A stretch of DNA of 32,406 bases from CAJKWP01 sp964554475 (GTDB taxonomy: Bacteria > Bacillota > Clostridia > Christensenellales > UBA1242), in NCBI GenBank assembly GCA_964554475.1, contig CAZKOT010000012.1:1-32406 (forward strand). The letters run 5' to 3'. The position numbers and the translations under genes are program-made. Of this stretch, positions 27,301 through 32,406 are shown piece after piece. The notes under the pieces were generated by a model. That model searched no databases, was not told the DNA's origin, and saw only the letters and a program-made list of their open reading frames with translations. How positions within the stretch are numbered: position 1 is the first letter of the stretch; the number at the start of each line of letters is the position of its first letter.

Positions 27301-28752
27301 TGTTTTAACAACAAAATCAAGTTCATATGTAATTGAATCTTGACTATCAAGTCCAAGATTTAAGCCCCAGTAGCAAGTAAATTGAAGTCGAATCATTTTT
27401 CCTTCAGTTGTTTTTTTGCCTTTTGCAACAATAGGAATAGATAGATTATTCAAATCATGAGAGTTCGTTTCTCTAAACAATGCATCATTTCCCATTTTAA
27501 ATTCTATATAATCATATGCCGTCAAAGGTAAATCCTGGGGCATAATTACTGAAACAACGAAACTATCAAAAAGGGCAGTTTGCGGAACAACTGTAATTCG
27601 GTTTGTTACTGTTACAGTTGAATAATAATAATTGTCAAAAAGTGTTTGAGCAACATTTTCTTCATTTTTTATATCATTAATTCTAATTTCATCGGGTGCA
27701 TTTTCAACTTTAACATCAAAAGTTCGCTTGATTTGATAACTTTCAAGTTCGGAAAGATAAACACTAAATTCAATAGTTGTTTCGCCATCTTGAAGACTTT
27801 GTAATTCAAAATCAAAATATGTACTAATCCCATCAGTTCGTATTGTTGAAGTATCAAAATCACTACATAACAAAACTGATTGACTGTAGATAGCTCTTGC
27901 AACACGAAGTTTTTCAGACGTATTTCCTTCAATTGCAACAGTAATAATTTTTCTTGCATAAATGCTTCTATTAGTTATAAAGGAAATATTACTGGGAGTT
28001 TCTCCTTGTTCCTTCGAAGTTAAAAGTTTGTCATTTTCACCTATTCCGGGTGGAATTGGGTCACTGCTTGTTCTTGCAGCTTCATAAACATCGACAATTG
28101 AAATTTCACTAATAATTTTAATTTCCATTTCAACAACTTTGGTTAAATAAGGAGATGAAGCATAAATCCTAACAATATCATCAGTATAATCATTACCGTC
28201 AATTTCAGTAAGTACATTATCTTCACTATCTTTAAAAATTAATTGTGTTTGATTTGTATCTTTAGGTTCAAAATTAAAAAAGGAAGAATTAAGTGTTAAA
28301 TTTTTTGGATTATTCTCTCCACGAACAGCGAACAAGTTATATGTTGCATCCGCTTTTAAGTTAAAGTTTGTGATTGAAAGAGAAGATTTAATTAATATAT
28401 CAATTTCATTTCCGCTCATTTTGCTTTTGGCACGAAGAACACAATCACCACGCATAAGTGATGTAACTTTAACCTCGCATTTTGCAATTGCATAATTCAA
28501 AGAAATAATTTCAGTTTTAATGTTATTTGAACTAGTTGTCAAAAACAAATCAGGACTATCACCTTGAGGTAAATTAGAAAATGAGAAAGTAATTATTGCT
28601 TCGCTTCCCACACTTAACAAAAGATATCCATTCTCTTGCCCTTCATAACTTGCTGAAATAGTTGTTTGAGAATAGGGATTTCCACATGCAGAAAGAAGAC
28701 CACCAAAAGTAGCTAATAACAATCCCAAAATCACAACTAACTTTTTTCTCAT
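18319..28752 (-). CDS. Giant surface lipoprotein with GLUG/beta-helix modules and Ig-like stretches (3477 aa)
   Basis: A signal peptide (MRKKLVVILGLLLATFGG) ends in the lipobox LSAC, so the protein is membrane-anchored and displayed outside. Three related modules begin with a phrase like NPFRISTVNELL, then a YLLTNTIDM strand and a SGSINGLG-type strand, followed by GLUG-like repeats (for example VGGLVGNNNGYI, AGVLAGENNGSI, IGGLIGELIG). They lie at about residues 976-1490, 2400-2790 and 2825 to near the end; about 15 GLUG-like motifs are visible. The N-terminal thousand residues and about 1490-2400 are beta-rich; NIITVQNNGQLFIRGTGIAQL (read in part) looks like a Big2-type Ig domain. No LPxTG or other C-terminal anchor. 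The ATG at 28752 is preferred over a TTG at 28761 without RBS, although GGAG is only three bases away. A role in adhesion is inferred. Confidence 0.88.
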   Translation of the reverse strand: MRKKLVVILGLLLATFGGLLSACGNPYSQTTISASYEGQENGYLLLSVGSEAIITFSFSNLPQGDSPDLFLTTSSNNIKTEIISLNYAIAKCEVKVTSLMRGDCVLRAKSKMSGNEIDILIKSSLSITNFNLKADATYNLFAVRGENNPKNLTLNSSFFNFEPKDTNQTQLIFKDSEDNVLTEIDGNDYTDDIVRIYASSPYLTKVVEMEIKIISEISIVDVYEAARTSSDPIPPGIGENDKLLTSKEQGETPSNISFITNRSIYARKIITVAIEGNTSEKLRVARAIYSQSVLLCSDFDTSTIRTDGISTYFDFELQSLQDGETTIEFSVYLSELESYQIKRTFDVKVENAPDEIRINDIKNEENVAQTLFDNYYYSTVTVTNRITVVPQTALFDSFVVSVIMPQDLPLTAYDYIEFKMGNDALFRETNSHDLNNLSIPIVAKGKKTTEGKMIRLQFTCYWGLNLGLDSQDSITYELDFVVKTGAPNLMLENKYIPQPGRPSGIYLKVDDEPTVFNGIYVASVDAYTDNFIVIPITPGASLFAHVEPVYEQIIGDIDQSGDGDLEKYISIRITPTGIAGTGTWKIILPNGVGRDLKITTIPNLENVYISVDEANSSPITFKEYDENDNLTIEVKLSKVEQEFVAGVKLKLISSPISFDGINESLYSIENEILNEGIFSVDGNLFLTIENLLTPDIQNEEALTFKFTYKKIVDFLLYELSDFEDDPEDENDEYDQFIATNQFSGMLTINAFLSITNVSFSKREISLYSYSSLGFYYKDLSQATVDILFNPTDLNFNTPGLTYTLSSSIDPTKTTGNLIVPDYGTYFWESKMFRCDMSGSLPTSFYIYIVINYHNDVFTASLKVTTLNYEKVTNVRLYNYIQEVYLDPSHPYQDLWTYVNPIEAVHKDVMFSFEPNIGSAPNLIRIEPITNGVRVHYNNVIEGGNGYLVISPKANIMDVSQTPDGALRIPIRVGSGSITNPFRISTVNELLDIKYNGLDKHYLLTNTIDMTGINFTSLGEFSGSINGLGTGRITGLKILNGSGNLGLFTRITGQIKNLVIEGNINLTLSSGANVGLLCGEIALGATIENVSVILGQSKIEFTSASMLNIGGLAGINNGTIITNIDHTYAFGKTPLTTDSSDADFPNYVDDEDYDQDDNTTETLFVRIRDGYVYYRIIDSSDFDGDGDRTEFLFVHVLIDKLFNYTNYSPVIMNSQFTILSKTASLIEQSTLGGIVGLNNGNISKVSYSNKKLFNNDNYSSIVNFNVVGSLNVTNSSNALKFEIGSLAGKNTMQISAQVNNLIDPMLAMDNLNYSNYIKTKGKIEIIQSHNKLGGLVGLNVGTSVQTALVSYALTRVYLISKNEDLSTAAHLGGIFALNQTYGLISNCVIQSLEDGNTTGVGATMIYSTHFGINESGPIVQSERVNVFGLYGIVPLNQNDDALAISSNLKCETYIGTIRELIDTTQPIYETINNYYGDLFIGTISRNIQRQFALKTASLFNDPEQTINRLNALIPDPENPGEFIDDPDAVLMSYLFYYEATDSSNQGYLKEKNIYDLPFIFEGEILIISLNTNIITVQNNGQLFIRGTGIAQLAVLSSLNARLRKDVFIYVVNAADGFTLYASSAAITENIISNGKQVNVYENEILTLSVVFSHIDVLVGSGYYISLFNGSEFSLVDKNEVVGERTVEFIQIGNSYALKAVNSDGLTSFSIYSMLNFDYNGKIYSSETLFNDESGSLNYDFFAYHYKGAISIIPNYDELTIEPIEEINFNVVMQTDDFADSVNIETTKLLPNGDFEIPIEDEYFKVFETNRIYKLKLSDDYPSELSSFILQINKLEYNSIIELWQISETKSLIIAVNVLNHTFSIDGVGTYSMFEFDMDNYFYLDKNLTYQFQFKTLTMGIPTEFNLETVFKLQSIQIFYNAQFDYEFYTNNYQAHYYINLSSNSTPAINNAIDINLITQNIERIIVDSFEGISQINSGAPQSSFLDPGNPNHFRIEIYPYFADYDYIEITGQPAASGLTSILTWINLDGSNRLGAFLIPNGIRISKSLIVESASFEKYIYIKYDTSSMGVKNGDVFVFNVTAFKNSMPIYSTVEYVTVKFKQDVQFSIVGKTATPDNLVYLTRGSTYNFIISSIGYNNNEIIMTSSESSIVSVNFANKTINVTSNTITYPSSEGISGVFEIYGRKQVGDEIIQSVTFRLYYVVLDYYITTATQIVETNEIINGTTITKDGETKWFENTIIKNGTLGTVNIGLGNSYKLETEFLNGLTIEYERNISGIVEVIKMLESSINRNASWQYQMGIMDSEGNFSYNSSSWINIVSSVSPSATSGYFAISKTSAGDFVFTPLKLNNPLNPAYKFRLSYGYEYSFGRANYVAFGTENATNVIATFDFNIYQLSSSDTPTPIYNSQQFSSMQEGAYYILLNDIVLPTNFTPITAHIAGLDGNGKKIIIISNFSYENLGPNIGIFTSTATNSLIKNLTVEIQTTSRISINNSSSVYAGVLAGENNGSITNCFVKTLSSVSLRFVFINSVGTSNFVGGLVGNNNGYITNCRVEVSLSTSANLAGLVGYNSGKIASSFVANSLLINTSSEVANKTAGFVYYNSQATADGGVIMTSYVSGVHIAVSGEIPIYANSQSFIISSSTEVAGFIYENNGEISNCYSNIPIYTSSKSAGFVYLNKGLIKNAYSTSQLKSNSPPTSFGFYYDNSQGNIADSFYLSDFFSENNKINYAIDTSNDDLKINTATFAQQSTFTNFAFANVNELTKGIWFYPDSAYLWQFNNDNKIFILGRPELIPSNIIATSVLEIDQENSMQDPETGVMTYVYKNIGDNPQGSFYNPFIITSASLFEQRILETSYNNINTNNFRLVTNLDYEAENITSSNLYRIIMLGDIEGNGMEIRGYVINTSSSLASAGLFSKIGNGSYNQGSIKNITLKPRYINLPNTICVGGLAGTLDSGCVFNVKISGFAYGGVGIVILGRNIVGGLLGRAIGNYKLYNIQSSISTNSTYRSPKTLGQMSIDATDLIGDYFFFKNHTVSTMSKLSYSGTVVGVLAGIGDVRLITISGTSAVMGEFAGLFFGGIGNGVIIDDVNVNLVQGQFIQGAVYGGVIAGENYGTISNATVTSSYEITGLFKTVPFVAKAIGGLVGLMGTKNNIRPSMQETPTGGVITNCLVKTTITSNQVLIIGGLIGELIGANEDSITIEKSGFVGSINGLETVGGIVGRITNIPTAELKSAGYPFSDIVFSDDDPSEEFEILKECYVKDGTLSVVNDIIGSAKIGGLIGSIDADDSVIIAPNSKFIISDSYSRNVVKVKSDIYGAEFNICVGGLIGEFGFGNLDINSTYSTSRLIIELRDLKANGAEGGAYDVFFGELVGYSYLGALIDADDFVYYQSRQVRYVGVVGEDLNHYLLLKVLKDGLIDFYIPTVDAVEVTSPSPPLEEYDYVYDYNQLGIAPIPSFGETGFDALLWITGSNPLSLRCERN

Positions 28753-28814
28753 TTTCTCCAATTTTAATTATTATTTTAACATTTTTCGACTTTATTTAAA
28801 ATCATTTTTCACGT

Positions 28815-28827
28815 CATAGCTGCTATG
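28815..28827. repeat. Short palindrome between the two giant genes
   Basis: CATAGC-T-GCTATG is a perfect six-base inverted repeat around one central base, in the 88-base gap between the giant genes. The one-base loop disfavours a hairpin, so a protein-binding site is the more likely reading if it has any function. On the plus strand it is followed by a T-run, but no plus-strand gene ends here. Confidence 0.35.
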
Positions 28828-28840
28828 CTTTTTTTCTATT

Positions 28841-31800
28841 TCATAACTCTTCCCAAATTGCATAAAGTGCAATATCTTCAGTAATTTGAATACTCTCAAA
28901 ATCAAAAGGTTCGCCCGTCCCATTAATATTAGTATACCAACCTAAAAAGCTAAAACCTTCTCTACTTGGTTGACTTGGTTGTACCGCGTAATCTCCAAAG
29001 AAAACATATTGAAGAGGTATAGGTGAAGATTCGCCACCATTTAAATTGAAAGCGACAGTATTTATTGATGGATTAGATTCCCAAATTGCATATAGTGTAA
29101 TTTCTGAACCGATAGAAAGTAAGGTTTCAAAATCAAACAATCCGGTTGCTCCATCTTGACTTTCACTCCAACCAACAAAAACATCATCAGTTTTAATTGG
29201 ATCATATGGTAATTGCACATATCCTTGCCCATAAATATATTGAATTGAAGGTTCTGTTGCCTCATCACCACCGTTTACATCAAATGTAATTTGTGAACCC
29301 CAATTTTCATAAGAAGAGCCCCAAATTGCATAAAGAGTAACATTTTCTTCAATAGAAGTTTCAAAGTCAAACAATTCGCCCGTTCCGTTTTGATTTTCAC
29401 ACCAGCCAATAAAGAAGTCTCCGCTTTTGGTTGGATTAATAGGTGCTGTTGCATTATGACCCGTAAAAATATATTGAGTTGAAGGAGTTGTAGAATCACC
29501 ACCATTGAGATTGAATACAACATCAAAAACAAACGAATTATCAGACCAAATAGCATAAAGTGTAGTATCCATTGTGATTATAGTCTGAGCAAAATCAAAT
29601 AAACCTGAAATTCCATCAGTATCTTCTGACCATCCAACAAAAGTTTCAGTCGCATGAGTCGGGTCAGCAGGTGCATTTGTGTAATCATTACCGTAAACAT
29701 ATTGAGATTCGGGAGTTGAAAGAATATCACCACCGTTAACATCAAAAGTAACCATATATCCCCAAATAGAATAAGTCGAACTCCAAACTGCATAAAGAGA
29801 AATATTTTCTGTTAATGTAGTATTTGTTACATCAAACAATCCGCCCGTTCCGTTTCGGTTTACACCCCAGCCTATAAATTCATCACCGGATTTTGTAGGA
29901 TTTGTGGGTAGGTTAAAAATATGATAATCTTTTAAAATATATTTAATTTGATGTATTGTTGTGTCATCCACATCATAATTACGATAAAATGTAACCGCTA
30001 CCCAAGAAACAATGTAAACATTTCCGTCAGTTAATCCTTCGCCTGCAGTAATAACTCCGTTTTGAACTAAATTTCCCCAAAGTTTTCCTCCAACTTTTGA
30101 AATAATTGCTCCAGCATTTCCGCCCTTGCCATCGACTAAAACAATGTCATCTTCTGTTCCTAATAACTCGTCAGGTCCCGGCAAAGTTCCACTTGCTGTT
30201 CCGGCATTTCCTCCCGTAACATTTCCATCATTTTCACAATTGACAATTCCTCCATAGCTATACGTAAGTTCAAAATTTTCAAAACCAGTAATAATTTCAT
30301 TGAATACTGAAATTCCTGATGCAGAACCTCCATATCCTCCATTACTTAATGCTCCACCATTTCCACCATTACCAGCAATAATATTACCCGAGTTTGTACA
30401 ATTAATAATTCCATTGTCACCATGTTGCGAACTTGCAGGAGGAGCGTCTTGCACTTCATAATCACCGCTGTAATCCCCAGTATTTCCACCAACAACGTTG
30501 TATATTGCAATTCCGGCAGCATTACCACCAACAAAAGCACCGATAGTTTCATCTCCAACAGTTTCGGCATTTTTGCCAATTCCTCCGGTTATAACTCCAA
30601 AATTTTGACAATCTGTAATTAAACCATAATTCGTGTAAGCAATACCAGCTACCTCACCCTGCGAGGATGTTAAATTTGTACTATTTATTGAAGAATTTAT
30701 TTCTCCGTAATTAGTAATAACAAAACCAACAGCATTATTTGCGTAAGAATATGCTGAAATTTCTTCTAGTCTTTCACAATTATTAATTAAACCTCGATTA
30801 GTTTCTACGACTGCAGGAATATGCCCATAAAAATTGATATATTCAATTTTTGCATCATCTAATATTTCATCAATAAAAGCCTGATAACCAGAAGATGTAG
30901 CAAAACTTATTGTAGGGTTTTCATCTTCTCCGTCTATATCATAATCTGCAGGTTCACCTAATAACTCTCCATTAAAAGAATTAATAACGTAATCTTCAGT
31001 TGATGCTTGCCCAATGCCAATATTTGTCATCAATTTAAATTTTCTGTTCGAACCTAAATTAGCAAGTTCAACAAACGCTTGCCATTTATCAGGGATTACA
31101 TCAATGTCTTCAGAGTCAAAATTGTCTATTTCAAATGGAATTGAAATTCCATCTCCAACTGTAAAAGGATTTAGATTAAAGTTCCATGTTACATTAATTC
31201 CTTCTCCTGAGCCGCTAGGTATTGAAATGTTTCCATGCATAGCACAGTAATATGCATCATAGAAAGGTATTGAAATGCTACCTGTATATCTATTGGAAGT
31301 CGAGCCGATTATATTAATTAAAGAATAATTTTCATTTGAAATAAATTGTCTATAATCTTCAAATTTGTCTGTATAACCTGTTACATTAAATACTAATTTC
31401 AAATCTTCAATAGTAGGTGTTCCTGCTGAAATTGAAGTATTTTCAAAAAGAGAAAATGATTCTTTATTTCCTTGAATTGTAATTTTTTTACCATTAAAAT
31501 CTAACTCCCCTTCAAAAATTGGAATGGTTATATCAGTTTCAAGATTAAAAGTAATATCATTTTGTAAAACATATTTTCTGACCTCAGGATTGCCTCTCAT
31601 GATTGCACCATACAATTCCGACCATGTATTAATTGGATAAGAATCTCCAACTAAATCAGGTAAAGTAATTGTAAGTAATTGACCATCTGCACCAGTTTCC
31701 CCACTTTGTCCAACAGGACGGTATTTCGCATCATTATTATCAGTTTCATTTTTAAAACCTTGAACAGATTTTGCATCAAAACCACCTGAAATCAACCAGA

Positions 31801-32398
31801 GACTCGCAGCTTGAGCTGTTAATGAGGATAAATTAGTTCCGGCAGCATTAAGACTTTCTGCTCCGCCTGTCACTCCGCAATTTGCTTGATTAAAATCTCC
31901 ATTATTAAGTAAATTCCTTAATGTTTCATTTGAATTACCTGCAAAGCCAATTGCTCCCTTAGTTCCGCCGTTTCCCCACTTAAAATATGAATATATTCCA
32001 TTAATACCGTCTCCAGAATTGCTTGGAAAAACTGTCCCCTTACCCCCTTGTGCACCATTTCCACTATTTCCCGCTTTTCCGCCATAATTTGTTTTAATTA
32101 ATGCTTCACTTGCATAAACAAGTCCTTCAACTTCCCCGTCTCTTGCAATTATTGAATTTATATAGGCAGTTCCGCCGTTGCCTCCCGCGCCACCACCGCC
32201 ACCTTGAGTTGTCGCTGATTTTGCATCAAAATTAGGTTTAACTGTGTCATTAAATTGACTATTATACACAAGTATGTCACCCGCGAGAACACTAAGTCCA
32301 ATAATCGCTACAACTTGAACACCAGGAATAAAAGCAAAACCGGCTGAAGCTATAGCTGCTACTGCTACTCCATCAAACCATGCCCATAAATTGGCCAT
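28841..32398 (-). CDS. Large surface protein: Gly-rich segment, beta-helix modules, five InlB B-type repeats (N-terminus uncertain)
   Basis: At least 1185 residues. The first visible Met (MANLWAWFDG) lies eight bases from the window edge, the frame stays open upstream and no RBS can be seen, so the true start may be outside. Residues about 9-45 are strongly hydrophobic. A Gly-rich stretch follows (about 66-175; GGGGAGGNGGT, GKAGNSGNGAQGGKG). Two beta-helix-type modules start near INTWSELYGAI and DKWQAFVELANLG, with TNYGxI-type repeats. A second Gly/Asn-rich patch (about 650-780) precedes five InlB B-type (Listeria-Bacteroides, Flg_new) repeats at 802-1182. It ends YAIWEEL with no LPxTG anchor. 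The gene is followed 88 bases later by the giant lipoprotein gene of the same design. An extracellular binding role is inferred. Confidence 0.85.
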   Translation of the reverse strand: MANLWAWFDGVAVAAIASAGFAFIPGVQVVAIIGLSVLAGDILVYNSQFNDTVKPNFDAKSATTQGGGGGAGGNGGTAYINSIIARDGEVEGLVYASEALIKTNYGGKAGNSGNGAQGGKGTVFPSNSGDGINGIYSYFKWGNGGTKGAIGFAGNSNETLRNLLNNGDFNQANCGVTGGAESLNAAGTNLSSLTAQAASLWLISGGFDAKSVQGFKNETDNNDAKYRPVGQSGETGADGQLLTITLPDLVGDSYPINTWSELYGAIMRGNPEVRKYVLQNDITFNLETDITIPIFEGELDFNGKKITIQGNKESFSLFENTSISAGTPTIEDLKLVFNVTGYTDKFEDYRQFISNENYSLINIIGSTSNRYTGSISIPFYDAYYCAMHGNISIPSGSGEGINVTWNFNLNPFTVGDGISIPFEIDNFDSEDIDVIPDKWQAFVELANLGSNRKFKLMTNIGIGQASTEDYVINSFNGELLGEPADYDIDGEDENPTISFATSSGYQAFIDEILDDAKIEYINFYGHIPAVVETNRGLINNCERLEEISAYSYANNAVGFVITNYGEINSSINSTNLTSSQGEVAGIAYTNYGLITDCQNFGVITGGIGKNAETVGDETIGAFVGGNAAGIAIYNVVGGNTGDYSGDYEVQDAPPASSQHGDNGIINCTNSGNIIAGNGGNGGALSNGGYGGSASGISVFNEIITGFENFELTYSYGGIVNCENDGNVTGGNAGTASGTLPGPDELLGTEDDIVLVDGKGGNAGAIISKVGGKLWGNLVQNGVITAGEGLTDGNVYIVSWVAVTFYRNYDVDDTTIHQIKYILKDYHIFNLPTNPTKSGDEFIGWGVNRNGTGGLFDVTNTTLTENISLYAVWSSTYSIWGYMVTFDVNGGDILSTPESQYVYGNDYTNAPADPTHATETFVGWSEDTDGISGLFDFAQTIITMDTTLYAIWSDNSFVFDVVFNLNGGDSTTPSTQYIFTGHNATAPINPTKSGDFFIGWCENQNGTGELFDFETSIEENVTLYAIWGSSYENWGSQITFDVNGGDEATEPSIQYIYGQGYVQLPYDPIKTDDVFVGWSESQDGATGLFDFETLLSIGSEITLYAIWESNPSINTVAFNLNGGESSPIPLQYVFFGDYAVQPSQPSREGFSFLGWYTNINGTGEPFDFESIQITEDIALYAIWEEL
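28853..29995 (-). repeat. Five tandem InlB B-type repeats, alternating two subtypes
   Basis: Units at residues 802-872, 883-951, 960-1026, 1037-1106 and 1115-1182 (67-71 aa each). Each starts with V-x-F-x-x-NGG or a variant, has a central G-W, and ends LYA(I/V)W. Units 2 and 4 share TFDVNGGD and FVGWSE. Units 3 and 5 share FNLNGG and NGTGE, which unit 1 also resembles (NGTGG). Linkers alternate ten and eight residues. The order is therefore B-A-B-A-B, implying duplication of a two-repeat block of about 150 residues. Confidence 0.85.
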
Positions 32399-32406
32399 TT
32401 CATTAA

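Noticed and set aside
28853..29995. Tandem repeats as a CRISPR or satellite array
   Set aside because: The period of about 210-240 bases keeps one reading frame and encodes diverged InlB B-type repeats; there are no short identical repeats with unique spacers.

Overview
The window is AT-rich and carries a spore-germination receptor operon, strong GGAG-type ribosome binding sites, several lipoprotein signal peptides and Firmicutes-type rpoB/rpoC. This points to an uncultured endospore-forming member of the Clostridia (Bacillota). One run of exactly 100 N shows it is a draft scaffold, probably a metagenome bin. No tRNA, rRNA, CRISPR array, transposase or integrase is visible.

Layout, left to right. 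(1) 1-1405: two divergent lipoprotein genes. One is cut by the window edge; the other has a degenerate M23/LytM-like domain. (2) 1423-4352: an arsenic/antimony operon read leftwards: promoter and operator, arsR, a DUF2703-ArsD fusion, and two-domain arsA. It has no arsenite permease. (3) 4515-5240: a complete S51 peptidase E-like gene whose RBS abuts the assembly gap at 5256-5355. (4) 5443-9716: a tightly overlapping germinant-receptor operon gerA-gerC-gerB plus a small two-helix membrane protein resembling a receptor D subunit. (5) 9788-10640: divergent from ger, a promoter, two small helical proteins of unknown function and a bidirectional terminator. (6) 10680-18205: rpoC and rpoB, standing apart from their usual ribosomal-protein neighbours. 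They have two tandem sigma-A promoters and a terminator-like hairpin in the leader. (7) 18319-32398: two very large surface-protein genes. One is a 3477-residue lipoprotein with three beta-helix/GLUG modules and Ig-like stretches. The other is at least 1185 residues, Gly-rich and beta-helical, and ends in five InlB B-type repeats.

How the parts work together. In the ars operon, ArsR represses, ArsD carries As(III)/Sb(III) and ArsA is the ATPase; the pump must be encoded elsewhere. The Ger proteins form an inner-membrane nutrient receptor in the spore. The two giant proteins share one module design and look like a cell-surface adhesion or interaction pair.

The observations I find most interesting are: the fused DUF2703-ArsD gene that keeps a full internal RBS and start; a second ArsR-operator-like copy inside the operon; RpoB with Gln at the position of E. 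coli His526, predicting natural rifamycin resistance; the rpoBC leader with tandem promoters and a putative attenuator; and the paired giant surface proteins with an alternating B-A-B-A-B InlB-repeat array.
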